NCBI GenBank assembly: GCA_017962085.1
Contig: JAGCWA010000008.1
Coordinates: 1-64,000, forward strand
From: Paludibacteraceae bacterium
Lineage (GTDB): Bacteria; Bacteroidota; Bacteroidia; Bacteroidales; Paludibacteraceae
DNA: 64,000 bases
Direction: 5' to 3'
This document shows positions 17,750 to 28,780 of this stretch, in pieces. The position numbers were made by a program, and so were the translations under genes. The notes under the pieces were generated by a model that saw only the letters and a program-made list of their open reading frames with translations, searched no databases and had not been told where the DNA came from. The first letter of the stretch is position 1. Each line of letters starts with the position of its first letter.

Positions 17750-20461
17750 ATGAGGAGAAATTTTTACATATTATTTCTGATGAGTGTCGCATTTCTGTTT
17801 GCGGCCAATGTGAATGCGGAGGAATTTTGGAAACGCGTATATTACAACGATTACGGGGGAAATTCAACCACAGACCCATGGCTATGTCCAACTGGGCTAT
17901 CAGCAGACGAGACGCATGAGACACTTGAATGGGACGACCAAATCAGGTATGGGCACGTGCTCACGAAGCATTGGGACAACAACTCGGACTGGTACAACGG
18001 AGGTGACCACACATTTCCGGACAACAGGGAGCAGGGGTATTTCTTAATCATCAACCCTGGATATTCCGACAAAGAAATGACAGTCTATAGGACAAAACTG
18101 GATGGGCTTTGCAGGGGAGTAACATTCCGATTCACAGCATACGTGGCCAACATGGTGAAAGCATCCGCAGCATCCGCAGGATTCCAACCGGTATTGGCTG
18201 TAGGCGTATATGAGGGACCAGACCCGGAGGTGAAGGTCTCCGAGCAGGCGTACAGAAAATTGACAATCCCCGCATCCGACCATAGCAACAGCGCATCGTC
18301 ACTGGATTGGCAAAAGCTGACAATCGAGTTCACCATGAATTCAGACAGGAGCTACGCCTACTTTATCGTGTCGATGATCCAGCCAGAGACCAACGGATGG
18401 GACTTCGCCTTGGACGACATCTCCGTCGAGGTGTTACAACCTGTGGTGGAAATTGCCCACGGTGACATATTCTACGAGGATCCATTGACCCTAACCGCAA
18501 GTTTCGACAACAACGGATTCTTCTCAGACATGAACAACGTGGAATACCGTTGGGAATATAGTACAAACGGCAACGACTACACTACTGTAAAAACAGGGAA
18601 ATACTCAGATGACAAGGATTTCTCCTACACAATCGACGCATTCGACAAATCCAAGCACAACGGTTATTACCGAATTAGAATCGGAGAGTCGGGCAACTTG
18701 GAATCCGAAGTATGTTCATTGACAAAGGAGATTCAGATCAATGAGACAAAAGACAACAAAAAAGTGGTATTATGCGCTGGTGAAGTGAAAGTGATGGAAG
18801 ACGGAACGGTATTGGATGCCGCCACCTTCAAAACGGGAGACCAGAAAAAGAGTCCGAACTCCGAAATCACCTACCACATCACAGTGAAAGAGCCTAAGAC
18901 CATCACAAAAGATGACGAATACACTTGCATCCATCAGGTCTATAACGGTAGAGCTGCAGAATACAAAGGGCAAGCGTTCGACACAGAGCAGGAAATTCCA
19001 TATTCGAAGATATACAAGGACGAGCAAGGTTGCATCGATTCAACAGAGAATTGGACCATCACCGTGACCGGAGAGAGAGTGGTGAAAAGGAAGGATATGA
19101 CCATCTGCCAAGGAGAGGAGGCATATTCAAAGACATATGACACACCGGGAGTCTATTCCGAGAAGGAAACGGGAGAGGACAACGCATGTATCAGTTATGT
19201 CTACACCGTCACCGTGAACCCTACATTCGATATGACCGACACTGTTTACTTGTGCCAGGGAGAATCCTTCAACGGAAGGGTATACGGAGAGACAGGAGGT
19301 CCATTCTACGACACCCATGTGTTTAAAACAGCAGGGTGCGGATGCGACAGCGTGGTGGGTTACACCATCTATGTGACAGGAAAGACTTACACCTACTTGG
19401 ATCCGTTAACTATCTGCTACGGTGAGACGTACGTGTTCGACGGAACAACCTATTCCAATCCTGGAGTCTATACGCTTGACGAGGTCTACTCAAACAGCAC
19501 AACAGGATGCGATAGTATCGTGCAAATGAGGCTGACGATTTTGGACCGATACGAGAACAAGGATAATCCGATCGACACGCTGATCTGCTACGACTCAAAG
19601 CTCTTCGGTGTACCATATCCAAATCCAACCACGACGCCGATTCTGGTACGTGACCCTAAGACATACACCTCTGTCACAGGTTGTGATAGTATCGTATGGT
19701 TCAGTTTGACCGTCCTCCAAATCCAATTGAAGTTGGAGATCAAGTCAGACAGAAACACCGTATGTAGAGGCGAAGAGGTCGAAATATACATCAAGGAGTT
19801 GAAGCCAAAGAATGTCCCATACGCATGGTTCCCAGACTTGGGAGGTTCCAGTACGACGAAAAAGGTGTTCACCCCTTCTGGCGACCTGGATTGCGTGGTG
19901 AGAGCGGAACGTGTGATCGACGCCACTTCAACCTGCGTCTCCACAGATACGATACACGTATTCGTGAGGGAGGCTCCAACCCTGTCCATCGATTCGATCA
20001 ACCAGAAAGAGAATTTGGTCGCATACAATGTCACAGGTGGAACGGAACCATACAAGATATTCTTGGACAAGACGGAGGTGGGTTCAGACCCATCTGGCGA
20101 ATTGCGTGAGTCCCCAATCGGAACGCACAAGTTGGTGGCCACGGACGTTAACGAGTGCTCTGATGCCGCATACTTCGACATCACCCCAATACCAGTCATC
20201 CCTGCGGAATATTTCACGCCTAACAATGACGGATTAAACGACACATGGACGATTGAGAACATCGACGTGTACCCAAGATGCAACGTGAAGATTTATGACC
20301 GCACAGGCCGTATGCTCGCCAACATCAACTCTTACGACAATGAGTTAGGTTGGGATGGCACATACCTTGGATCTCCGCTCCCAGCCACAGACTATTGGTA
20401 CGTGATTAACCTTCCAGAGGCTGATAGGCAACTGATGGGACACTTCACATTGATAAGATAA
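17750..20461 (+). CDS. T9SS type B secreted protein with CDS-type repeats
   Basis: 903 residues. Residues 1-23 are a signal peptide (MRRNFYILFLMSVAFLFAANVNA). Residues 24-230 form a beta-sandwich-like domain (begins EFWKRVYYNDYGGN, ends WDFALDDISVEV) that recurs in the gene at 21130. The centre, about 330-660, has several Cys-paired repeats with the signature TGCDS(I/V)V...LT(I/V), the same family that dominates the giant at 49392-59192. The last ~90 residues match the gliding-motility-type CTD (AEYFTPNNDGLNDTWTIENI ... YDRTGR ... GWDGTY ... DYWYVINL), that is, the T9SS type B sorting domain. Such cargo is exported across the outer membrane and in studied cases needs a PorP/SprF-family partner; none is encoded nearby. 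The function of the N-terminal domain is unknown; ligand or glycan binding is an inference from its fold-like pattern. Confidence 0.9.
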   Translation: MRRNFYILFLMSVAFLFAANVNAEEFWKRVYYNDYGGNSTTDPWLCPTGLSADETHETLEWDDQIRYGHVLTKHWDNNSDWYNGGDHTFPDNREQGYFLIINPGYSDKEMTVYRTKLDGLCRGVTFRFTAYVANMVKASAASAGFQPVLAVGVYEGPDPEVKVSEQAYRKLTIPASDHSNSASSLDWQKLTIEFTMNSDRSYAYFIVSMIQPETNGWDFALDDISVEVLQPVVEIAHGDIFYEDPLTLTASFDNNGFFSDMNNVEYRWEYSTNGNDYTTVKTGKYSDDKDFSYTIDAFDKSKHNGYYRIRIGESGNLESEVCSLTKEIQINETKDNKKVVLCAGEVKVMEDGTVLDAATFKTGDQKKSPNSEITYHITVKEPKTITKDDEYTCIHQVYNGRAAEYKGQAFDTEQEIPYSKIYKDEQGCIDSTENWTITVTGERVVKRKDMTICQGEEAYSKTYDTPGVYSEKETGEDNACISYVYTVTVNPTFDMTDTVYLCQGESFNGRVYGETGGPFYDTHVFKTAGCGCDSVVGYTIYVTGKTYTYLDPLTICYGETYVFDGTTYSNPGVYTLDEVYSNSTTGCDSIVQMRLTILDRYENKDNPIDTLICYDSKLFGVPYPNPTTTPILVRDPKTYTSVTGCDSIVWFSLTVLQIQLKLEIKSDRNTVCRGEEVEIYIKELKPKNVPYAWFPDLGGSSTTKKVFTPSGDLDCVVRAERVIDATSTCVSTDTIHVFVREAPTLSIDSINQKENLVAYNVTGGTEPYKIFLDKTEVGSDPSGELRESPIGTHKLVATDVNECSDAAYFDITPIPVIPAEYFTPNNDGLNDTWTIENIDVYPRCNVKIYDRTGRMLANINSYDNELGWDGTYLGSPLPATDYWYVINLPEADRQLMGHFTLIR

Positions 20462-20497
20462 CAAATAGACTATTAACTTTCTACATATAAAAATATT

Positions 20498-20947
20498 ATG
20501 TCTCAATTATCGGATTTAATTTTGAAGCAGGTGACAGCCGCCGCTTCAGGAAGTAATTTGGGCAACAACGTCTTGAATGGATTGACGGACGCCATCATGA
20601 ATAGTTTCAAACAAACCGCCTCATCAAAGGGTGGCATTGAGCAATTGATGGCATTGTTTACGGGTAAGACTTCCGCCGCCAATAGTTCAGTGACATCGTT
20701 GGCTTCTCAAATTTTCTCGTCACAGATCGCAGGCAAGTTGGGACTGTCCTCCGCCGCTTCCTCATCCGCCACGAGTTTGATTCCGACCATCATCGGAAGT
20801 CTTGTATCTGCTGTATTGTCTAAAAAAGCAGGCGGTTTGGACCTCACGTCCATCCTTTCCTCTTTGGGCGCGGCTTCAGGCAACTCTACGGCAAGCCAAT
20901 TGGGTCGCCTCGCAGGCTCATTAGGCAAATTGTTCAAGAAGAAATAA
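20498..20947 (+). CDS. Small Ser/Ala-rich protein, DUF937-like
   Basis: 149 residues with no signal peptide. The composition is strongly biased to Ser, Ala, Gly and Leu (LGLSSAASSSATSLIPTIIG). The central and C-terminal pattern of short hydrophobic helices with LIPTIIGSLVSAVL and GGLDLTSILSSLGA resembles the DUF937/YidB family, whose role is not well defined. The C-terminus is basic (LGKLFKKK). It starts 37 bases after the stop of the type B cargo gene and precedes a strong terminator, so the two are probably co-transcribed. The family assignment is tentative and rests on pattern only. Confidence 0.65.
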   Translation: MSQLSDLILKQVTAAASGSNLGNNVLNGLTDAIMNSFKQTASSKGGIEQLMALFTGKTSAANSSVTSLASQIFSSQIAGKLGLSSAASSSATSLIPTIIGSLVSAVLSKKAGGLDLTSILSSLGAASGNSTASQLGRLAGSLGKLFKKK

Positions 20948-20970
20948 AAGGGTATTTTATTCGATATGGG

Positions 20971-21003
20971 AAGAGCACATTGACTCAAATGTGCTCTTTT
21001 TTT
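20971..21003 (+). terminator. Intrinsic terminator after the DUF937-like gene
   Basis: An 11-bp perfect stem (AAGAGCACATT / AATGTGCTCTT, 20971-20981 and 20988-20998) with a 6-base loop is followed by a T run to 21003. A second small hairpin (CAAGCA/TGCTTG, 21004-21020) follows directly. Confidence 0.8.
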
Positions 21004-21129
21004 CAAGCAACTTGTGCTTGAAATCTTTTTGTTTATTGGTGCCTTTCGAGACTATGTAAGAATAATTCCTTGTTGTTGAGGATTAGTGTTTTATAAATAT
21101 ATAATATGGGTTTTTAAATCATTTATGTT

Positions 21130-22083
21130 ATGAAAAGAAAATGTTACGCTTTATCGGTGTTGCTATTTGCTTCACTTTTTGCTTTTGATGTTAGCGCAGG
21201 CACGTGGGAAAGAGTCTATTACAACGATTTCGGAGGCAACTCCGCTTCAGATCCGCATTTGGGTCCAGCGTTGAACCAGGACGAGGTGGGGAATCATCTC
21301 GAGTATGATGCCCGACTCTTGAATGGGTATCTCATCACAAAATATTGGGAGGAAGACGACTATCATTCTTGGCACAATGGAGGAGACCACACATCCCCTT
21401 ATGATAAGGAGGTTGGATATTTCATGGCCGTCAATCCGGATAGCCGAGAAGGGAACATGTCCGTATATAGAGTAAAGATAGAGGGGCTATCTAAGGGTAC
21501 GATACTCCGTTTCACAGCATATGTGGCTAACCTGACTAGACCAGGAGATATCAGTGCGTCAGAGAATGCGCCTAACCTGTTCCTTGGTGTCTATGAGGGT
21601 TCTGAACCTGCCAATCTGGTCTCTGAGTATGCATATAGGCAGCTAACAGTTCCCTCTGTTGAATATGATGCCAACGCAACCTCTTTGAACTGGAATAAAA
21701 TGTCTATTGAGTTCACTTTGGACGCAGACAAGAGATCCGCTTATTTCATCGTAGGCATGTCCAACCCTGAGTCAAATGGCTGGGACTTCGCTATCGATGA
21801 CATCTCCATCGAGATGGTACAACCTGAAACGACTGGTTCTCTCTCGCCGAATAAGGTGGACAATCTTTCCTTCTTCGAGGAAGATGGATTCCTCCATGCC
21901 CAAAATGCGGGAGCAAACTTCTCCTACAGAATCTCGGGCCTCACAGGTAAGTTGATGCTCTCCGGCAACACTTCCAATGGATTGATTCCTGTCTCAAGCC
22001 TTCAGCCGGGTGCGTATTTCGTGACGATAGACGTGAACGGAGAAAGTCGTGTGGAAAGGATTATATTGACTGGATCAAAGTAA
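21130..22083 (+). CDS. T9SS type A secreted protein sharing the N-terminal domain of the 17750 gene
   Basis: 317 residues. A signal peptide (to about residue 23, DVSAGTW) is followed by a ~210-residue domain (begins TWERVYYNDFGGN, ends WDFAIDDISIEMVQ). This domain is an obvious paralogue of residues 24-230 of the protein at 17750, sharing the landmarks NGGDHTSPYD, FTAYVANL, YAYRQLTVP and NGWDF. The final ~75 residues form a T9SS type A sorting domain (FSYRISGLTGKLMLSG ... LQPGAYFVTIDVNGESRVER). The two proteins therefore carry the same ectodomain on different T9SS tails. A binding role is inferred; no catalytic motif was seen. The gene follows the terminator at 20971 and is probably transcribed separately, although no good -7 element was found in the 130-base gap. 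Confidence 0.88.
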   Translation: MKRKCYALSVLLFASLFAFDVSAGTWERVYYNDFGGNSASDPHLGPALNQDEVGNHLEYDARLLNGYLITKYWEEDDYHSWHNGGDHTSPYDKEVGYFMAVNPDSREGNMSVYRVKIEGLSKGTILRFTAYVANLTRPGDISASENAPNLFLGVYEGSEPANLVSEYAYRQLTVPSVEYDANATSLNWNKMSIEFTLDADKRSAYFIVGMSNPESNGWDFAIDDISIEMVQPETTGSLSPNKVDNLSFFEEDGFLHAQNAGANFSYRISGLTGKLMLSGNTSNGLIPVSSLQPGAYFVTIDVNGESRVERIILTGSK

Positions 22084-22117
22084 TGTGAGAGTTTCTCCTA
22101 TTTATAGAATATAGAAA

Positions 22118-22150
22118 AGAAAGCCCCGTCGCATGGATGTGACGGGGCTT
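22118..22150. terminator. Bidirectional terminator between the type A cargo gene and valS
   Basis: AAGCCCCGTC (22121-22130) pairs with GACGGGGCTT (22141-22150). The stem can extend inward through one G-T and two further pairs to a TGGA tetraloop. A-rich and T-rich flanks allow function in both directions between the two convergent genes. Confidence 0.8.
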
Positions 22151-22171
22151 TTCGTATGATATGCGCCGCTG

Positions 22172-24853
<2,682 letters not shown>

Positions 24854-24891
24854 ATTGTTTGTTACAAATTAATTCCGAATATTTTAGGGTG

Positions 24892-24899
24892 CAAAGTTA
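24892..24899 (-). promoter_or_regulatory. Candidate -7 element of valS
   Basis: On the minus strand this reads TAACTTTG, a full match to TAnnTTTG, and would give a leader of about 30-35 bases. The -33 TTTG is not present at the expected distance. Confidence 0.4.
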
Positions 24900-25000
24900 G
24901 TGAAAACAAATAGAAGTTTTGTGCTGTAGCGTAATATTTGTGCGGAAAAACCCACGGCGGTTTCATTTACCGCATGAAACTTACGACATTTACTATTTAA

Positions 25001-25028
25001 CAATTTACAATTTACGATTTACGATTTA
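25001..25028. repeat. Heptanucleotide tandem repeat (4 units)
   Basis: Four direct 7-base units in a row: CAATTTA twice, then CGATTTA twice. They lie between the divergent valS promoter and the 3' end of the radical SAM gene. A small hairpin (CTGATG/CATCAG, 25038-25060) follows. A related heptad array occurs at 35171-35210. Confidence 0.7.
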
Positions 25029-25122
25029 CAACTAGTGCTGATGTGATAAGTTCGCATCAGACTCCGTGAGGAATTATAGGCCTCTGCCTCGCCACGGAAA
25101 TCTTTTGAGATATAGATTGGCT

Positions 25123-26217
25123 TCAAATATCTTTCACGCCCCCCATAATACGCTTCAGGTGGCAGAAAGAGAGTTCGTTTTTTTCCTCATCACGCAGGTG
25201 CAATCCATTTCCCTCGCAATGGTTGAAGAATTCGCAGTCTTTGCAAATCCCCACCTTGGTCCATGACCTATCCCGCATGATTTGGTAGCGGTTCTGCCAG
25301 ACGTCGGCGAAATCGTCCTTGTAGATATTGCCTTGGATGAATCTCCCCCGCAAATCAGGGCATGCGGATATGCTACCGTCCACCAGGATAGAGGCCACAT
25401 TGATACCCGCCCTACAGAAGAAGAAATTATCCCGCACCTTCGTCTCGTAATCACCCAAGAAGCCTTCACAGCCATAACTGGCCTTGATCTTACCCTCCTT
25501 ACGGGTCGCCTCAATAAAGTCGAAGACCGCCTTGAACTTATCGTCCGGCAACTGCAGGTCCGGGTTATCGGCCGCCCTGCCGACAGGGAATATGGTAAAG
25601 ATGCGCCACTCCTTGATGCCACAGTCGATCAGCAGTTGCTTAATCTTCGGTAATTCGTCAAAATTCCTATTGTTGACACAGGTGACCACATCATGACGCA
25701 GGTTCGTACTCGGCAGGAGACGAATCGCCGCAACCGCCCGGCGAAACGAATCAGGGTTTTGCCGCAACCAGTTATGGGACTCTTCCAAGCCATCCAAGCT
25801 GACCGTGCACGCCCGCATACCCGCCTTGAGCAAAGATTGCAACCGTTGAGGAGTCAGCAGGTAACCATTCGTGACAATGCCCCAGGGGAACTCCATCTCA
25901 TACAAGGCACGTCCCGCCTCCTCCAAGTCACGGCGCACAAGCACTTCTCCGCCCGTAAAGACCACCATCGTATGGTGTGGGTTCACAATCGGAACGATTT
26001 GCCGCACCGCTCTCAGGAAATCCTGCACAGGCATATCCTTCACGTTGGACTCTTGCCGGCAATCGCTTCCGCAATGCAGGCAGTTCAACGGGCAACGCAA
26101 AGTGGCTTCCCAAAAGAGGTAAGTCAGCTCGTGTACCTTTGCGGCGTTGTGCCGATAGCTATCGTATAATCGTAGCGCCAACCGCTTCCTCAAAGACAAT
26201 TTATCAGGGCGATCCAT
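25123..26217 (-). CDS. Radical SAM/SPASM enzyme of the rSAM/lipoprotein system
   Basis: 364 residues. The radical SAM cluster motif is C42-x3-C46-x2-C49 (RCPLNCLHC), followed by the GGE motif (FTGGEVLVRRD, about 88-96). The C-terminal half has a SPASM-like set of cysteines (C268, C286, C325, C328, C334, C352), which in related enzymes bind auxiliary Fe-S clusters and act on peptide or protein substrates. It is the last gene of an operon, 4 bases after three small related lipoprotein genes. This arrangement matches the Bacteroidetes family pair described in TIGRFAMs as the rSAM/lipoprotein system (TIGR04133 enzyme and TIGR04134 lipoprotein, from memory). The inferred role is modification of the lipoproteins. 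The modified residue and chemistry are not known from the sequence. Confidence 0.88.
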   Translation of the reverse strand: MDRPDKLSLRKRLALRLYDSYRHNAAKVHELTYLFWEATLRCPLNCLHCGSDCRQESNVKDMPVQDFLRAVRQIVPIVNPHHTMVVFTGGEVLVRRDLEEAGRALYEMEFPWGIVTNGYLLTPQRLQSLLKAGMRACTVSLDGLEESHNWLRQNPDSFRRAVAAIRLLPSTNLRHDVVTCVNNRNFDELPKIKQLLIDCGIKEWRIFTIFPVGRAADNPDLQLPDDKFKAVFDFIEATRKEGKIKASYGCEGFLGDYETKVRDNFFFCRAGINVASILVDGSISACPDLRGRFIQGNIYKDDFADVWQNRYQIMRDRSWTKVGICKDCEFFNHCEGNGLHLRDEEKNELSFCHLKRIMGGVKDI

Positions 26218-26221
26218 TCCT

Positions 26222-26659
26222 CTATTTTTTCTTCAAAGTGATATCCAACGTATTCTCCGACAGACCCTTATGCCACGAACGTCCATATTGGAAAGGCGCA
26301 AGGTCCGATTGTTTCCATACTGTATCCACGTACGTCCCATCCTTGGTGGAGAAACGCAATCCTTTTAAATCATACACGCCACAATCCGAACGCACTAACG
26401 CGGAATATGTTCCATCAGCGCCTGTGGTAGAAAGGGAGTCCATATCCTTTCTGGAAAAAGAGTACTCATAAGCCGGCAACCCTGAAACCTTCACGTCAGG
26501 AAGAGGATTCCCCGCTTCGTCCGTCACCTTTCCCTGGAAGATGTAATCCGCCGAGGGACATCCATACTCATCCATACCCGGGTCACATGACTGAACACCC
26601 AACAGCGCCAACAAAAACGCTAAAAACTTATTTAGCAACCCAAGAAATTTCTTACCCAT
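26222..26659 (-). CDS. Lipoprotein 1 of the rSAM/lipoprotein system
   Basis: 145 residues. A hydrophobic signal ends in a lipobox (LLGVQSC, lipidated Cys25), followed by acidic residues and YGCPSADYIFQGKVTDEAGN, the start of a carboxypeptidase-regulatory-like beta domain (LPDVKVS). The C-terminal signature GLSENTLDITLKKK is shared with its two neighbours. It sits 4 bases before the radical SAM gene and is probably its substrate or partner. It carries one extra Cys (C34, YGC) and another near DCGVYD. The acidic stretch after Cys25 (DPGMDE) resembles a Bacteroidetes surface-export signal, which suggests an outer-leaflet location; that is inference. Confidence 0.85.
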   Translation of the reverse strand: MGKKFLGLLNKFLAFLLALLGVQSCDPGMDEYGCPSADYIFQGKVTDEAGNPLPDVKVSGLPAYEYSFSRKDMDSLSTTGADGTYSALVRSDCGVYDLKGLRFSTKDGTYVDTVWKQSDLAPFQYGRSWHKGLSENTLDITLKKK

Positions 26660-26689
26660 GATAAAAAATATTATATAATCGGGGCACGA

Positions 26690-27163
26690 TCATTTGCCCG
26701 CATGAATATCCAACGTAATATCTATCGTATTTTCCGAACGACCTTCATACCAGCTACCATCACCACCCTTCAGCGGAGCGAGATCCGACATGTTCGGGAA
26801 AGTATCCACAGAGGCACCATCCCTATCGGTGAAACGGAAGCCATAGGCGGAACTCCAATAATCAACCGGAGGTCTTACACTATATTCGCCTTTCGCATCC
26901 GTCGAAGACAAAGAGTCCTGACCCACATAAATAGTATCATTTAGATTCTCTTCCGATCGACCATCGATATTCGTATGTATCCATGATACCTTCACATCAG
27001 GAAGAGGAGTTCCCGCCTCGTCCGTCACCTTACCATGAAAGATATAATCAGCTGTCGGACAGCCATACTCTTCACCCCCGAAGGAAGTACATGCGCCAAA
27101 GCCACAAAGTGCCATTCCAAAAGTTAACACTCTGTCAATCCAATTCAAAACAGTTTTTCCCAT
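26690..27163 (-). CDS. Lipoprotein 2 of the rSAM/lipoprotein system
   Basis: 157 residues. The lipobox is ALCGFGAC (Cys25), followed by EEYGCPTADYIFHGKVTDEAG and LPDVKVS. A central insertion (SWIHTNIDGRSEENLNDTI) makes it slightly longer than its paralogues. It then has DGASVDTFPNMSDLAP and the closing GRSENTIDITLDIHAGK. The shared framework is EYG.P.A.YIF.G.VTD, the DSL turn, DG..VDT, SDL, and SENT.DI.L. It is 30 bases from lipoprotein 1 and in the same orientation. The C-terminal signature is as well conserved as the N-terminal one, so either end could be the enzyme recognition site. Confidence 0.84.
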   Translation of the reverse strand: MGKTVLNWIDRVLTFGMALCGFGACTSFGGEEYGCPTADYIFHGKVTDEAGTPLPDVKVSWIHTNIDGRSEENLNDTIYVGQDSLSSTDAKGEYSVRPPVDYWSSAYGFRFTDRDGASVDTFPNMSDLAPLKGGDGSWYEGRSENTIDITLDIHAGK

Positions 27164-27202
27164 GACTCTTTCCCTATTTTAAAATTAACTCGTCGATTTA
27201 AA

Positions 27203-27649
27203 TCATTTCTTCAAAACGATATCCATCGTATTCTCCGAATAGCCTTCGAACCATTTACCATCTCCTTCCTTTGGTGTGGAGAGGTCCGAATATTTCGGGA
27301 ATGTATCCACAGAGGCGCCATCTTTGTCTGAGAAAAGCAAACCTTCACCTTCCTCCCAAAGAGAATATTCATACCACTTAGCCTCATACTTACCCTCCGC
27401 ATTCGTGATGGTTAAAGAATCAACCTGACGTCTGGTTTGTCCCCCGGAATTATATTCATTCACATGGGAGACCTTCACATCCGGGAGTCCATTTCCATTC
27501 CCATCCGTCACCGTCCCTCTGAAAATATAGACCGCGCTTGGAGTTCCATATTCCACATATTCATCATCCCCTAAACAAGAAACGAAGCCCAATGCGGACA
27601 ACATCAACGTCAATAACAGATTCAAAAATCTAAAACAATTCACTTCCAT
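27203..27649 (-). CDS. Lipoprotein 3 of the rSAM/lipoprotein system
   Basis: 148 residues from ATG at 27649 (MEVNCFRFLN). A TTG three codons upstream also opens the frame. The ATG start is preferred because it places the lipobox Cys (ALGFVSC) at residue 25, exactly as in the two paralogues. The conserved core is present but reads YGTPSAVYIF, so the Cys of the YGC motif is missing, and with it the best candidate for an essential modified Cys. The end is GYSENTMDIVLKK. It is first in the operon, with a -7 promoter element just upstream at 27681. Confidence 0.83.
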   Translation of the reverse strand: MEVNCFRFLNLLLTLMLSALGFVSCLGDDEYVEYGTPSAVYIFRGTVTDGNGNGLPDVKVSHVNEYNSGGQTRRQVDSLTITNAEGKYEAKWYEYSLWEEGEGLLFSDKDGASVDTFPKYSDLSTPKEGDGKWFEGYSENTMDIVLKK

Positions 27650-27680
27650 ACGTAACAAAACTTATTATATGTTTTTTTGA

Positions 27681-27688
27681 CAAAAATA
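27681..27688 (-). promoter_or_regulatory. Candidate -7 element of the lipoprotein-rSAM operon
   Basis: On the minus strand it reads TATTTTTG, matching TAnnTTTG, about 30 bases before the ATG at 27649. No clear TTTG is found at -33. Confidence 0.4.
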
Positions 27689-27829
27689 CATTCTTTTTCG
27701 TATAAATAGATGATAAACCGCATGCTTTTTCCTCTACAGCAGGAAGATTTAACACACCTTCATTCACATTTATTAATTCTAAACTAAAAATTCATCCATT
27801 TCCACCACATTAATCACCCAAACAATGTA

Positions 27830-27837
27830 TATCTTTG
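27830..27837 (+). promoter_or_regulatory. Candidate -7 element of metA
   Basis: TATCTTTG matches TAnnTTTG. Transcription would start near 27844, downstream of the ATG at 27839, so the real metA start must be the ATG at 27863. That ATG has a GGAGG (27854-27858) just before it. Confidence 0.4.
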
Positions 27838-27862
27838 CATGAAAAAGGGAAGAGGAGGAAAT

Positions 27863-28780
27863 ATGCCATTAAACATACCATCAAATTTACCAGCCGTCGA
27901 GGCATTGAAGCGAGAGAACATCTTCGTGAAGGATTCGGAATCCGCATCCACACAAGACATACGTCCACTGAAGATCATCGTTCTCAACCTCATGCCCCTG
28001 AAAATCACTACGGAGACCGACCTCATCCGCCTGCTTTCCAACACGCCGCTACAAATCGAGCTGGATCTGTTGAAGGTCAAGAGCCACACCTCCAAGAACA
28101 CGCCTGTGGAACACATGCTGACCTTCTACAAGGACTTCGAGACAATCAAAAAGCAACGGTATGACGGCATGATCATCACGGGAGCGCCCGTGGAGAACCT
28201 CGACTTCGAAGAGGTTACCTATTGGGACGAAATCGTAGAGATATTCGACTGGGCCAAGACCCACGTCACCTCCACCCTCTTCATCTGCTGGGCGGCGCAG
28301 GCTGGGCTATATCACTACTATAACATCCCTAAATACCCTTTGGACAAGAAAAAATTCGGCATCTTCAAACATAAGATCCTCGACGCTAAGAACCCTATAT
28401 TCAGAGGGTTCGACGATCTGTTCTATGCGCCTCACAGCCGCCACTCCGAAATAAGGAGAGCAGACATCGAGAAGATTCCTGGGCTGAAGATCTTGTCGGA
28501 GTCCGACGAGGCGGGCGTCTACATCGTGCAAGGCAGAAACGGACGTGAGTTCTTCGTCACCGGGCACTCGGAATATGCGCCCAACACCCTCCGCGACGAG
28601 TATTTCAGGGACAAGGAGAAGGGATTGGAGATTGAAATCCCTTGCAACTATTTCGAGGACGACGACCCTAACAAGAAGCCGATCGTGCGCTGGAGAAGCC
28701 ACGGCAACCTCCTGTTCACCAACTGGTTGAACTACTTCGTCTACCAAAAAACGCCCTACAACATCAGTCGTATACGGTAA
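27863..28780 (+). CDS. metA: Homoserine O-acyltransferase (MetA family), predicted acetyl-specific
   Basis: 305 residues. It acylates homoserine in the first committed step of methionine synthesis. Numbering from [11 protein letters not shown] puts the catalytic residues where the family has them: Cys142 (FICWAAQAG), His235 and Glu237 (GHSEYAP). An upstream in-frame ATG at 27839 would shift all of these and lies before the predicted transcription start. Residue 111, in TGAPVEN, is Glu. In characterised MetA proteins Glu111 goes with acetyl-CoA use, whereas Gly111 enzymes use succinyl-CoA, so this enzyme is probably a homoserine O-acetyltransferase despite the usual succinyl label. The stop overlaps the next ATG by one base (TAATG), implying translational coupling to the U32 gene. 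Confidence 0.95.
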   Translation: MPLNIPSNLPAVEALKRENIFVKDSESASTQDIRPLKIIVLNLMPLKITTETDLIRLLSNTPLQIELDLLKVKSHTSKNTPVEHMLTFYKDFETIKKQRYDGMIITGAPVENLDFEEVTYWDEIVEIFDWAKTHVTSTLFICWAAQAGLYHYYNIPKYPLDKKKFGIFKHKILDAKNPIFRGFDDLFYAPHSRHSEIRRADIEKIPGLKILSESDEAGVYIVQGRNGREFFVTGHSEYAPNTLRDEYFRDKEKGLEIEIPCNYFEDDDPNKKPIVRWRSHGNLLFTNWLNYFVYQKTPYNISRIR

